Assembly: GCF_900090325.1 (NCBI RefSeq)
Contig: NZ_FMHW01000002.1
Coordinates: 1 to 64,000, forward strand
Reading direction: 5' to 3'
DNA: 64,000 nucleotides
Origin: Micromonospora pallida
GTDB lineage: Bacteria; Actinomycetota; Actinomycetes; Mycobacteriales; Micromonosporaceae
The position numbers and the translations under genes are program-made. The notes beneath the pieces were generated by a model, which did not search any database, was not told the DNA's origin, and was given only the letters and a program-made list of their open reading frames with translations. Positions 24,097 to 33,066 of this stretch are shown piece after piece. The first letter of the stretch is position 1. The number at the start of each line of letters is the position of its first letter.

Positions 24097-25566
24097 ATGG
24101 CCACCCCCAACCCGACCGAGAACCTGGTCGCCGAACTGCTCACCCAGCCCTGGGTGATCGACATGTTCACCGAGATCGGGGAGCGTCAGCGCCAGTCGAT
24201 CGAGGTCTCCGGCCAGGTCCGGGAGCGCGCCGCGTCCAACCACGTCTTCTGGCCGTTCCACGCGCCGCAGTTCCCGCTGGTCGTCGCCGAGGCGGCCGGC
24301 AGCCGGATCACCGACATCGACGGCAACACCTACCTCGACTCGCACCTGGGCTTCGGCGCGCAGGCGCTGTTCGGGCACAACCCGCCGGCAGTGGTCGAGC
24401 ACGTCCGGGAGCACCTGGGCCGCTCCACCGGCAACGGCTACCTCAACCTCACCGAGCTGCAACTGGTCGACCTGCTCGAGGACATCCTGCCGCACTGCCA
24501 GAAGTTCGCCTTCCTGAACTCCGGCACCGACGCCACCAACGCGGCCATCCGGCTCTGCCGGGCGCACACCGGCCGTCGGCTGGTGGCCAAGTTCGAGGGC
24601 GCCCTGCACGGCGTGCACGACCTGGCCGCGCACAACACCGCCTTCTGGTACCACGGCCACCCGACGCAGCCCTTCCCGGAGGTCACCGAGGACGGCATCG
24701 CGCCGCTGCCCTCGCTCACCGGCGTCGCGCCGGCCCCGAAGACCGAGCTGCTCGTCCTGCCCAACGACACCGCTGCCGCGCTGGCGCTGATCGAGAAGCA
24801 CCGCGACGAGCTGGCCTGCGTGCTCGGCGAGGCGGTCTCCTCGTCGTTCCCGTACGCCGAGCACACCGTCCCGCTGATCAAGGCGGTCGCGGAGCGCTGC
24901 AAGACCCTGCGGGTGCCGTTCGTCCTCGACGAGGTGCTCACCGGCTTCCGCTACGGGATCTCCGGCGCCGCCGACCACTTCGACATCCCGGCCGACCTGT
25001 ACTGCTACGGCAAGGTGGTCACCGGTCTCGGCCTGCCGCTGTCCGTGGTGGCCGGTCGGGCCGACATCATCGACCACATGCAGACCACCGGTCTGCCCCT
25101 GACCGACCTGGGCCGCAAGACCTGCGTGCAGACCACGCACGCCGGCAACCACCTCTCGCTGGCCGCCTCGTTCGCCTCGCTGAGCCAGCTCCGCGACGCC
25201 GGCCCGGCCTACTACGAGCGCACCCGGGCCAAGATCGCCACGGTGCAGAACCGGCTCGCCGACTTCCGTACCGAGACCGGCATCCCGCTGCGGCTGCTCG
25301 GCTTCGGCGACTTCATCGGCTCGTTCGGCTTCGTCGCCGGCGAGTCGTACGACGACTACCGCGAGTTCGCCGCGGCGGTGAACCCGATCGGGCTGTTCCT
25401 GCTGACCCTGATGCTGCGTCGTCGGGGCATCTACACGCTCAGCCTGCCGATGTTCTTCACCGGCGACGCGCACAGCGACGCGGACGTGGAGGAAGTGCTC
25501 GCCGCCGTCCTCGACTCCGCCCGGGAACTGGACAAGCACGGCTTCCCGTTCGTCCTCCCGGCCTGA
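24097..25566 (+). CDS. class III (PLP) aminotransferase, first of two
   Basis: 489 residues of fold-type I PLP enzymes. SGTDATNAAIRLCRAHTGRR is the phosphate-binding region, FVLDEVLTGFRYG carries the PLP-N1 Asp, and YCYGKVVTGLGLPLSVVAGR carries the Schiff-base Lys. It resembles glutamate-1-semialdehyde aminomutase and omega-aminotransferases. It has an unusual 40-residue N-terminal helix (TQPWVIDMFTEIGERQRQSI) shared with the next gene. It probably installs or moves an amino group on the acyl or polyketide product. Confidence 0.85.
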   Translation: MATPNPTENLVAELLTQPWVIDMFTEIGERQRQSIEVSGQVRERAASNHVFWPFHAPQFPLVVAEAAGSRITDIDGNTYLDSHLGFGAQALFGHNPPAVVEHVREHLGRSTGNGYLNLTELQLVDLLEDILPHCQKFAFLNSGTDATNAAIRLCRAHTGRRLVAKFEGALHGVHDLAAHNTAFWYHGHPTQPFPEVTEDGIAPLPSLTGVAPAPKTELLVLPNDTAAALALIEKHRDELACVLGEAVSSSFPYAEHTVPLIKAVAERCKTLRVPFVLDEVLTGFRYGISGAADHFDIPADLYCYGKVVTGLGLPLSVVAGRADIIDHMQTTGLPLTDLGRKTCVQTTHAGNHLSLAASFASLSQLRDAGPAYYERTRAKIATVQNRLADFRTETGIPLRLLGFGDFIGSFGFVAGESYDDYREFAAAVNPIGLFLLTLMLRRRGIYTLSLPMFFTGDAHSDADVEEVLAAVLDSARELDKHGFPFVLPA

Positions 25567-25603
25567 TCACACAACTCCTCGAAACACGGATGGGCCAACG
25601 CCA

Positions 25604-27082
25604 ATGACGATCGCCGACAGCACCCCTGACACCCGTACCCCGGCCGAGATCCTCGCCGATGTCATGTCCCAGCCCTGGGTGGGCGACCTCTTCGCCGAGC
25701 TGACGGAGCGGCAGCAGAACTCCATGGCGTTGGCCGAGGAGGTGCGGGAGCACGTGGTCACCAACCACGTGTTCCTGCCCTTCCACGCGCCGATGTTCCC
25801 GCTCGGTGTCGCCGAGGCCCAGGGCAGCCGGCTCACCGACGTCGACGGCAACACGTACATCGACTCGCACCTCGGCTTCGGCGGGCAGTCGCTGTTCGGC
25901 CACAACCCGCCGCAGGTGGTCGAGTTCGTCCGCGAGCAGGCGCTGCGCGGCACCGGCAACGGCTACCTCAACCCGCTGGAGCTGAAGCTCGGCGAACTGC
26001 TCAAGGAACTGATCCCGCACTGCGAGAAGTTCGCCCTGCTCAACTCCGGCACCGACGCCATCGCCATTGCCACCCGGCTGGCCCGGGCGTACACCGGCAA
26101 GCGGCTGGTCGCCAAGTTCGAGGGCTGCTGGCACGGCACCGGCGACGTGGCCGCCCACAACACCTCGTTCTTCGCGCACGGCCACCCGAAGGTGAACCCG
26201 TTCCCGGAGATCGGCTCGGACGGCATCGAGCCGCTGACCGCCTTCACCGGCGTGCCGCAGCTCGAGATGCTGATCCTGCCGCACGACGCCGCCGCCGCGA
26301 GCAAGCTGATCGAGAAGTACGCCGACGATCTCGCCTGCGTCATCGCCGACGCCGCCTGCCAGTCCTGGCCGTTCACCGACCAGACCATCCCGGAACTGCG
26401 GGAGGTCGCGCAGCGCTGCCAGGAACTCGAGGTCCCGTTCATCCTGGACGAGGTGCTCACCGGCTTCCGGTTCGGCACCGCGGGCGCGGCCGGCCACTTC
26501 GACATCCCCGCCGACCTGCACTGCTACGGCAAGGTCGTCTCCGGTCTCGGGCTGCCGCTGGCGGCCATCGGCGGCAAGGCGGAACTGCTGGAGGCGGCGC
26601 ACACCTCGGGCATGCCGCTGACCGACATCGGCAGCAAGACCTTCGTGGTCAACACCCACTCCGGCAACCACCTGTCGATCGCCGCGTCGTACGCCTCGCT
26701 GAGCATGCTGCGGGACGCGGGCCCGGCCTTCTACGAGCGGACCGAGGCCAAGGTGGCCCGGGTGCAGTCGCGGCTGGCGGACTTCCGCGCCGAGACCGGC
26801 ATCCCGTTGCGACTGCTCGGCTTCGGCGCCTTCGCCGGCACCTTCGGCTTCACCGCCCGGGACTCCTACGACACCTACCGGGACTTCGGTGCGGCGGCCA
26901 ACCCGCTCGGCCCGGCCGTGCTCACCCTGATGCTGCGTAAGCGCGGCGTCTACACGCTGAGCATGCCGATGTTCTACACCGGCGACGCGCACTCCGACGC
27001 CGACGTGGACGCCATCTGTGACGCGGTGATCGACGCGGCCCGGGAGATGGGTCGCAACGACTTCCCGTTCGTCATTCCCTGA
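25604..27082 (+). CDS. class III (PLP) aminotransferase, second of two
   Basis: 492 residues, a close paralogue of the preceding gene along its whole length (SQPWVGDLFAELTERQQNSM at the N-terminus, FILDEVLTGFRFG, CYGKVVSGLGLPLAAIGGK, GDAHSDADVDAICDAVIDAA at the end). Both copies keep the PLP Asp and Lys. Duplication inside the operon suggests two amination steps or an obligate heterodimer. Confidence 0.85.
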   Translation: MTIADSTPDTRTPAEILADVMSQPWVGDLFAELTERQQNSMALAEEVREHVVTNHVFLPFHAPMFPLGVAEAQGSRLTDVDGNTYIDSHLGFGGQSLFGHNPPQVVEFVREQALRGTGNGYLNPLELKLGELLKELIPHCEKFALLNSGTDAIAIATRLARAYTGKRLVAKFEGCWHGTGDVAAHNTSFFAHGHPKVNPFPEIGSDGIEPLTAFTGVPQLEMLILPHDAAAASKLIEKYADDLACVIADAACQSWPFTDQTIPELREVAQRCQELEVPFILDEVLTGFRFGTAGAAGHFDIPADLHCYGKVVSGLGLPLAAIGGKAELLEAAHTSGMPLTDIGSKTFVVNTHSGNHLSIAASYASLSMLRDAGPAFYERTEAKVARVQSRLADFRAETGIPLRLLGFGAFAGTFGFTARDSYDTYRDFGAAANPLGPAVLTLMLRKRGVYTLSMPMFYTGDAHSDADVDAICDAVIDAAREMGRNDFPFVIP

Positions 27083-27114
27083 TCGGTTCGTTATTCCCCT
27101 GATCGGAGCCCGTG

Positions 27115-28872
27115 ATGAGCATCGACAGCGCCACCAGCGCCGCCCTCGCGGTACACCCCGACCGGCGGGGTTTCACCCCCGACCCCGCCGCCGGGATCGC
27201 CCGGCTCACCCCGGCCGGCACAGTGGCCGGCGCGCTCGTGGAACGGGCGCGCCGGCAGCCCGAGGCGGTCGCCTACTACCTGCCGGACGAGCCCGAGGCC
27301 GACCAGCGGATCACGGTGGCCGGGATGCTCGACCGGGCGCACGCGGCCGGCGCGGCCCTGGCCGCGGCCGGGCTGCGCCGGGGCGGCCGGGTCTGCCTCT
27401 GCCTGGACACCTCGGCCCCGCTGCTGGCCGGACTGTTCGGGGCGGAACTGCTCGGCGCGGTTCCGTCAGTACTCGAGCCGCCGCTGAGCGCCGGCCGCAA
27501 GCAGCTCTGGCTGGACCGGGTGCGGCACATCGTGGCGGTGGCCCAGCCCTCGGTGCTGGTCTGCGACGAGGAGCTACGGGAGGCCACCGTCGAGGCCCTC
27601 GCCGGGCTGGACGTCGCGGTGATCAGCCCACCCTTCGGCGACGGGGTGGTCGCCGACCCGGTGCTGGACGCCGACCCGGAGGAGCCCGCCTTCATCCAGT
27701 TCACCTCCGGCACCACCTCGGCGGCGAAGGGCATCGTGCTGAGCCACCGCTCGGTGCTCGCCGCGGCCTCCGCGATCGGCCTCGGCGGCCCGTTCTGCGA
27801 CGGCGACGTGATGGCGAGCTGGCTGCCGCTGCACCACGACATGGGCATGGTGGGGGCGACCATGACGCCGTTCCTGCTCTCCCTGCCGTCGGTGCTGATC
27901 CGGCCGCTGGCCTTCGGCACCCGTCCGGACCGCTGGCTGCGGCTGATCCACCGGTACCGGGCCACCCTCTCGCCCGCGCCGAACTTCGCGTACCGGCTGG
28001 TCGCCGCGGTGGGGCGGAAGGTCGACCTGACCGGGGTGGACCTGAGCTGCTGGCGGGCGGCGTTCAACGGGGCGGAGGTGGTCGACGCGACGACGCTGCG
28101 CGACTTCCTGGCGGTGGCCGAGCCGCTCGGCTTCCGTCCGGAGCACCTGCGGCCCTGCTTCGGCATGGCCGAACTCGGCCTCGCCGCGACCTTCTCGCCG
28201 GTCGGCACCCCGCCCCGGAGCGAGCCGGTCTCCCGGACCGCGATGGCCGAGCAGGGCCGGGCGTCGGCCCCGGAGTCGCCGGAGGACACCCACCACTACG
28301 TCTCCTCGGGCATCCCGGTGCCGGGCACCAAGATCCGGATCGCCGACGCGAACGACGTCGACCTGCCCGACCGGCATGTCGGCCGGCTGCTGGTGGCCAG
28401 CGACTCGATGATGACCGGCTACCTCAACGGTCCCGCCGACCCGCTGCTCGAACTGCGCGACGGCTGGCTGGACACCGGCGACCTCGGCTTCCTGCTCGAC
28501 GGCGAACTCTTCGTCACCGGGCGGAGCAAGGACCTGATCATCCTGGCCGGCCGGAACTACCAGCCGCAGACCTTCGAGCGGGCCGCCGAGACCGTCGACG
28601 GGGTGCGGGCCGGCGGGGCGGTGGCGGTCGGCGTACCGGACCCGCGCAGCGGCACCGAACGGATGGTGCTGGTGGTGGAGAGCAAGAACCACCGGGACCC
28701 GGAGCGGCTTGCCGAGACGGCCCGCGCCGTCGAGCGCGCGGTCAGCGACCGGACCGGCGTACGCCCCGGGAAGGTGGTCGTGGTCGCCCCCCGTACCCTG
28801 CCCAAGACCTCCAGCGGGAAGCTGCAGCGCCCGCAGGTGGCCGCGATGGTGGCCGCCGGATCGATTCCGTGA
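27115..28872 (+). CDS. fatty acyl-AMP ligase (FAAL-type adenylate-forming enzyme)
   Basis: 585 residues from ATG 27115. ANL signatures: FIQFTSGTTSAAKGIVLSHR (phosphate loop), WLPLHHDMGMVGATMTPFLL (typical of FAALs), YVSSGIPVPGTKIRI, DGWLDTGDLGFLLDGELFVTG and GRSKDLIILAGRNYQPQTFE, with the catalytic Lys near the end in LPKTSSGKLQR. FAALs activate a fatty acid as acyl-AMP and load it on an ACP. The operon's ACP (19526-19810) is the obvious acceptor. Confidence 0.9.
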   Translation: MSIDSATSAALAVHPDRRGFTPDPAAGIARLTPAGTVAGALVERARRQPEAVAYYLPDEPEADQRITVAGMLDRAHAAGAALAAAGLRRGGRVCLCLDTSAPLLAGLFGAELLGAVPSVLEPPLSAGRKQLWLDRVRHIVAVAQPSVLVCDEELREATVEALAGLDVAVISPPFGDGVVADPVLDADPEEPAFIQFTSGTTSAAKGIVLSHRSVLAAASAIGLGGPFCDGDVMASWLPLHHDMGMVGATMTPFLLSLPSVLIRPLAFGTRPDRWLRLIHRYRATLSPAPNFAYRLVAAVGRKVDLTGVDLSCWRAAFNGAEVVDATTLRDFLAVAEPLGFRPEHLRPCFGMAELGLAATFSPVGTPPRSEPVSRTAMAEQGRASAPESPEDTHHYVSSGIPVPGTKIRIADANDVDLPDRHVGRLLVASDSMMTGYLNGPADPLLELRDGWLDTGDLGFLLDGELFVTGRSKDLIILAGRNYQPQTFERAAETVDGVRAGGAVAVGVPDPRSGTERMVLVVESKNHRDPERLAETARAVERAVSDRTGVRPGKVVVVAPRTLPKTSSGKLQRPQVAAMVAAGSIP

Positions 28873-29462
28873 CCGGCGTGGAGCTGGCACTGCTCGGCGG
28901 GTCGCTGCGGCCGGGGTCGGTGAGCGAGCGGGTGCTGCGCGCCTGCGCCGACCTCGCCGCCGACCGCGGTGCCCGCTGCACGGTGCTCACCGCGGCGGAC
29001 CTGGAGATGCCGCTCTACCAGCCCGGTGCCCCGCACCGCCGGCCGGCCGCCGCCGAGCTGCTGGCGGCGGTGCGCCGGGCCGACGGGCTGATCGTGGTGA
29101 CCCCCACCTACCACGGCGGCATGTCCGGCCTGGTCAAGAACGCCCTGGACCACCTGGAGGACCTGGCCGCCGACCGGCCGGCCTACCTCGACGGGAAGGT
29201 CGTCGGATCGGTGGCCGTGGGCTGGAGCGAGCACGGCGCGGCGACCGCGGTCGCCGCGCTGCGTACCACGGTGACGTCGCTGCGCGGCTGGGTCACGCCG
29301 ATGGCGGTCGCCGTCAACTCGATCGAGCTGGCCGCCCTCGAGGACGTCGACGCGGCGATCCGTGCCGACGCCCGGCTGATGCGCCGGCTGACGATCCTGG
29401 TCGGCCAGGTCACCGACTTCGCCGGCCGGGGCACCGCGGCCCGCCTGGTTCCCAGTGCCTGA
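28869..29462 (+). CDS. NADPH-dependent FMN reductase (flavodoxin-like)
   Basis: 197 residues from GTG 28869, overlapping the FAAL stop. LALLGGSLRPGSVSERVLRA is the FMN phosphate loop and VVTPTYHGGMSGLVKNALDH the isoalloxazine loop of the SsuE/ArsH-like family. It could supply reduced FMN, or reduce a quinone form of the product. No partner monooxygenase is seen in the operon, so quinone reduction is a plausible alternative. Confidence 0.85.
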   Translation: MTGVELALLGGSLRPGSVSERVLRACADLAADRGARCTVLTAADLEMPLYQPGAPHRRPAAAELLAAVRRADGLIVVTPTYHGGMSGLVKNALDHLEDLAADRPAYLDGKVVGSVAVGWSEHGAATAVAALRTTVTSLRGWVTPMAVAVNSIELAALEDVDAAIRADARLMRRLTILVGQVTDFAGRGTAARLVPSA

Positions 29463-29493
29463 CCCACCCCCTTCGCGACAAGGAGAGCGCCAC

Positions 29494-30387
29494 GTGAGCA
29501 CCCAGACCACCGACACCGGGCTGAGCCAGGAGGGTTCGGTCGAGGACCTGCACCGGGCCGTGCGTGACCACTACGACAAGCTCGTCGACCTCTACGAGGA
29601 CCTGTGGGGCGAGCACATCCACCACGGCTACTGGGACCTCGACGCGCCCCACGTGTCGCGGGACGTCGCACAGCGGCGCACCAGCCAGGAGCTGATGCGG
29701 TTCGGCGGCATCCCGGAGGGCGCGAAGGTGCTCGACAGCGGCTGCGGCATCGGCGCGTCCGCGGTGATGCTCGCCGCCGACCTCGGCTGCACGGTCGAGG
29801 GCATCACGCTCAGCCACGAGCAGGTCAAGCGGGCCACCGAGAAGGCCGCCGGGGCCGGCGTCGCCGACCGTACGTCGTTCCGGGTGCTGGACGCCATGCA
29901 CACCGACTACCCGGACGACACCTTCGACGTCGTCTGGTCGATGGAGAGCTGCGAGCTGATGCCCGACAAGCGGGCCTACCTCGCGGAGAACCTGCGCATC
30001 CTCAAGCCGGGCGGCCGGCTCGTGGTGGCCACCTGGACCAGCCGCGACGACCAGCTCGACCCGAAGGAGGTCAAGCTGCTGCGCCGGCTCTACCGCGACT
30101 TCGCCATCTCGCACGTGCTGCCGCTGGAGCACTACGCGAAGCTCTGTGGCGAGTTGGGCTACACCGACGTGCGGACCGCGGACTGGACCGACAACGTCCG
30201 GGCCACCTGGGCACTGTCGGCCGACATCGTCAAGCCGCTGATGCGCGACCCCTCGTACGTGTGGAAGCTGGTGCGGGCCAAGGGCGCGGACATCTTCCGC
30301 TTCCTCAACTCCGTCCCGCTGATGAAGCAGGCGTACGACAAGGACGTCATGCACTACGGCGTCTACACCGCCGTCAAGCCGGGCTGA
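29494..30387 (+). CDS. SAM-dependent methyltransferase, tocopherol/sterol-type
   Basis: 297 residues from GTG 29494. AVRDHYDKLVDLYEDLWGEH and IHHGYWD are typical of gamma-tocopherol and small-molecule N/C-methyltransferases. SAM motif I is VLDSGCGIGASAVMLAADLG; VWSMESCELMPDKRAYLAEN follows. It is the last gene of the T3PKS operon, ending at a terminator. It may C-methylate the ring or N-methylate an amine introduced by the aminotransferases. Confidence 0.85.
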   Translation: MSTQTTDTGLSQEGSVEDLHRAVRDHYDKLVDLYEDLWGEHIHHGYWDLDAPHVSRDVAQRRTSQELMRFGGIPEGAKVLDSGCGIGASAVMLAADLGCTVEGITLSHEQVKRATEKAAGAGVADRTSFRVLDAMHTDYPDDTFDVVWSMESCELMPDKRAYLAENLRILKPGGRLVVATWTSRDDQLDPKEVKLLRRLYRDFAISHVLPLEHYAKLCGELGYTDVRTADWTDNVRATWALSADIVKPLMRDPSYVWKLVRAKGADIFRFLNSVPLMKQAYDKDVMHYGVYTAVKPG

Positions 30388-30402
30388 CCGAGCACTGCCA
30401 CC

Positions 30403-30442
30403 GGCTCCCCGTCGAAGGATGCGCGTCCCTCGACGGGGAGCC
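30403..30442. terminator. bidirectional terminator at the end of the T3PKS operon
   Basis: A 13-bp perfect stem, GGCTCCCCGTCGA (30403-30415) / TCGACGGGGAGCC (30430-30442), with a 14-nt loop. It lies between the convergent methyltransferase and copD-ctaG genes and separates the lipid cluster from the copper/isonitrile locus. Confidence 0.75.
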
Positions 30443-30449
30443 GTCGTGT

Positions 30450-32435
30450 TCACCCCGGCCGCTCGCCGGTCGTCACCGCGCTCTCGTCTCCGTTGGCCGG
30501 CGTCGGCTGCTCGTCTCTGTTGGCCGGCGCCGGGCCCTCGACGTCGCCGGCCGGCTCGGGGGCGGTTCGGGTGAGCCGGACCAGACCGGCCACCGCCAGC
30601 ACCACCGCGCCCGCCAGCGCCGTCCAGGCCGCCTGTTTGTGGTCGGCGGCCGGGGTCGGCGCCCAGTCCGGGCGGACCAGGTCGAACCAGTCGGCCGACC
30701 GCAGCCGGTCGCTGCGCCGGACCAGGACGGCGAAGAGCACCAGCGCCGCCGTGGTGACCGCCAGCACGGCCGCGACGACCCGCCGGGGCCGGTGGCGCAG
30801 CACGGTGGCGACCGCCCCGCCGGCGAACAGGAACGCGGTGAGCATCCCCAGGTGCCCGACGTGCCGCTGCATCAGCCAGCTCAGCACCGGGGCGACGTAG
30901 GGCAGGTAGAGACAGGCCACCAACGCGACCACCGCGGTGACCGGATGGCCCAGGCCCCGTGCGGGGCCGCTGCGGCGCAGCGTCTCCCACCACTCGCGGG
31001 CCCCGGGGAGGTCGGGCGTGGGCCCGGACCGCAGCACCGCCCCGGCCAGCGCGCCGGGCGCTCCACCGCTGACCAGCAGCGGGACGAGCACCAGCAGGGC
31101 CAGGTGCTGGCCGATGTGGTGGGCGTGGGTCACCGCCGCGTACCGGGCGAAGCCCAGACAGGTCACCGCGACCAGCACCAGCATGCCGGCCAGCAGGCTG
31201 ACCGTACGCGCCGCCGGCCAGGCCCGACCGGCCTGCCGCAGCCGACGGACGCCGGCGAGGTACAGGCCCCCGCCGATCACGGCGACGAGCAGGAAGTACG
31301 CGTCCGGAACCGGCTGGCCCAGCAGCCGGGCCACGGTCGGGGCGGCGGGCAGCGGGAAGCCGAGCAGTTCGGTGTAGACGTCCGGCTCGGCCGGGTCGAC
31401 GGTGACCGGCGCCGGGGACCGGGACATCGCGACGCCGACGGCCACGATCCCGGCGAACACCAGGACCTCGATCGCGGCGAGCCGGCGGAACGCCCGCGCG
31501 CCGTCGACGGCGAGCCGGGGCAGCGTACGGGACCGGTGGGCGGCCCCGAAGCCACCCAGCGCCACCAGCACGACTGCCTTGACCAGCACCAGCGCCCCGT
31601 ACCGGGTGCTCCACAACTCGTCCGGCCGGTACAGCCGGAGCACGGTGTTGGCGACCCCGCTCAGTCCCATCAGCACGAAGCACCAGAGCGCCAGCGTGCT
31701 GTAGCGGCGGGCCGCCCGGGGCAGGTCCCGGGTGCCGGGGAGGGTGAGCAGCGCGGCCAGGCCACCGACCCAGAGGGCCGTCGCCGCGGTGTGTATGCCG
31801 ACGCTGCTGACCGCGATCGCGTGGTTGCCGGAACCCGCCGAGTGCCCGGTCAGCACCGGCGGGAGGGTCGCCGCGACGGCCAGCAGGGCGGTGACCGCGA
31901 CGCCGGTACGGGTGATCGCCCAGCGGGTCGCGGCGAGCACCATGGCGATCATGGCCGCCGCGACGACCAGTCCCTGCCCCTGCGACACCGACATGGCGAG
32001 GCTGAGCACGGTGACCGTGGTGACCTGGTCGGCGGGCTGGCCGAGCAGGCTGGAGGCGGTGAGCGGCAGCGCGACCACGGTCGCCACCAGCCAGAGCGCC
32101 GCCGACCAGGACGCCCGGCGGAGCAGGCGGTACCCGGTCGGACCGACCAGCCGGTCCAGCCCGGGCAGGAGGAACGCGGCGGCGACCGTCCAACCGACGG
32201 TCAGGACCGCCCCGAGGTAGCTCAGGGCCCGGGCGACCGGAAGCCCCCAGGCGGTGACCGCGCCACCGTCGGGCAGGCCGAGGATCTGCTCGCGGTCCGT
32301 CCCGCCGCCGTACCGCAGCGCGCCGGCGAGGACGACGGCGGCGACGGCAACCGTCGCGGCGACCAGCACGGGGACCGGGACGCCGCGTCGGGCGGCCACC
32401 GGCGGGTCGACCGGACGCTGCTCGACCCGGGTCAC
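30450..32435 (-). CDS. copD: CopD-CtaG fusion membrane protein (copper import / cytochrome oxidase assembly type)
   Basis: 661 residues from GTG 32435, which overlaps the copC stop (GTGA). The N-terminal half has CopD features (TGHSAGSGNHAIAVSSVGIH, TAATALWVGGLAALL). The C-terminal half is a caa3_CtaG-type domain (AVTHAHHIGQHLALLVLVPL, MQRHVGHLGMLTAFLFAGGA). About fourteen membrane spans. The His-rich segments probably move copper across the membrane with CopC. It is the last gene of the leftward copper/isonitrile arm. Confidence 0.85.
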   Translation of the reverse strand: MTRVEQRPVDPPVAARRGVPVPVLVAATVAVAAVVLAGALRYGGGTDREQILGLPDGGAVTAWGLPVARALSYLGAVLTVGWTVAAAFLLPGLDRLVGPTGYRLLRRASWSAALWLVATVVALPLTASSLLGQPADQVTTVTVLSLAMSVSQGQGLVVAAAMIAMVLAATRWAITRTGVAVTALLAVAATLPPVLTGHSAGSGNHAIAVSSVGIHTAATALWVGGLAALLTLPGTRDLPRAARRYSTLALWCFVLMGLSGVANTVLRLYRPDELWSTRYGALVLVKAVVLVALGGFGAAHRSRTLPRLAVDGARAFRRLAAIEVLVFAGIVAVGVAMSRSPAPVTVDPAEPDVYTELLGFPLPAAPTVARLLGQPVPDAYFLLVAVIGGGLYLAGVRRLRQAGRAWPAARTVSLLAGMLVLVAVTCLGFARYAAVTHAHHIGQHLALLVLVPLLVSGGAPGALAGAVLRSGPTPDLPGAREWWETLRRSGPARGLGHPVTAVVALVACLYLPYVAPVLSWLMQRHVGHLGMLTAFLFAGGAVATVLRHRPRRVVAAVLAVTTAALVLFAVLVRRSDRLRSADWFDLVRPDWAPTPAADHKQAAWTALAGAVVLAVAGLVRLTRTAPEPAGDVEGPAPANRDEQPTPANGDESAVTTGERPG

Positions 32436-32992
32436 CGGGGGAGCCGCCGCGCCGCCCGACGGGGCCGCGTCCCCAGCGCCACAGCCGCCGCCAGCAGCAC
32501 GAGCCCGCCGCCGGCCACCAGCGCCCAGGGCGTGCCCGACCGGGTGGTCGAGTCGTCGGCGGGTTCCGCCGGGGGCCGGACCGTCGGTTCCTGACCGGGC
32601 GGCAGGGCGACCCGGAACCGGAACTCACCCTGCACCGGATGCCCGTCGGAGCCGACCACCCGCCACGCGACCCGGTACGACCCCGAGCCGGTCGGGTACA
32701 CCGGCTGGCGGAGCCGGAACTGGTCGACCTCGACCCCGCCCCGCAGGTACGACCGGCCCTCCGGCCCGGCGACCACGATCGTGACGAACCGGTCCCGGAC
32801 GCGGTCGTCGAAGGTGAACTCGACCGTCTCCACCGGGGCCGAGAGGGTGGTGCCGTCGGCGGGGCTGGCGTCGACCAGTCGGGCGTGCGCGCTGGCCGGG
32901 GTCGCGGAGACCGCGAGCGCGACCGCCACGGCGGCCATCGCCGCTGCCACCTGTCGGATCACCAGGCCGGCCGGGCCGGACCATCGGGGCAT
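32432..32992 (-). CDS. copC: CopC-domain periplasmic copper-binding protein
   Basis: 186 residues: a signal peptide ending ATPASA, mature N-terminus HARLVDASPADGTTLSAP (His1 of the CopC copper site), EFTFDDRVRDRFVTIVV, WRVVGSDGHPVQGEFRFRV (second His site) and a C-terminal membrane anchor (WALVAGGGLVLLAAAVALG). It should hand copper to CopD. Its ribosome binding site GAGGAG is part of an inverted repeat (32998-33028). Confidence 0.88.
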   Translation of the reverse strand: MPRWSGPAGLVIRQVAAAMAAVAVALAVSATPASAHARLVDASPADGTTLSAPVETVEFTFDDRVRDRFVTIVVAGPEGRSYLRGGVEVDQFRLRQPVYPTGSGSYRVAWRVVGSDGHPVQGEFRFRVALPPGQEPTVRPPAEPADDSTTRSGTPWALVAGGGLVLLAAAVALGTRPRRAARRLPR

Positions 32993-32997
32993 TCGGA

Positions 32998-33028
32998 ACT
33001 CCTCTACTCAGGCCATTCGAGTAGGAGT
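32998..33028 (-). promoter_or_regulatory. hairpin covering the copC ribosome binding site
   Basis: On the minus strand ACTCCTACTC (33028-33019) can pair with GAGTAGAGGAGT (33009-32998) with a small bulge, around a 9-nt loop. The 3' arm contains the copC Shine-Dalgarno sequence GAGGAG, 6-7 bases before the ATG. Folding would hide the site, so it may set copC translation or act as an operator. Confidence 0.5.
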
Positions 33029-33066
33029 CGTTCCCGGTGCCCTTCCGGTTCCATCGTGAGTCGACA

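Noticed and set aside
29410..32628. Very long minus-strand frame (1072 codons) antisense to the methyltransferase and out of frame with copD
   Set aside because: It is Arg/Pro/Gly-rich with no motif and overlaps well-supported genes. High GC makes such open shadows common.
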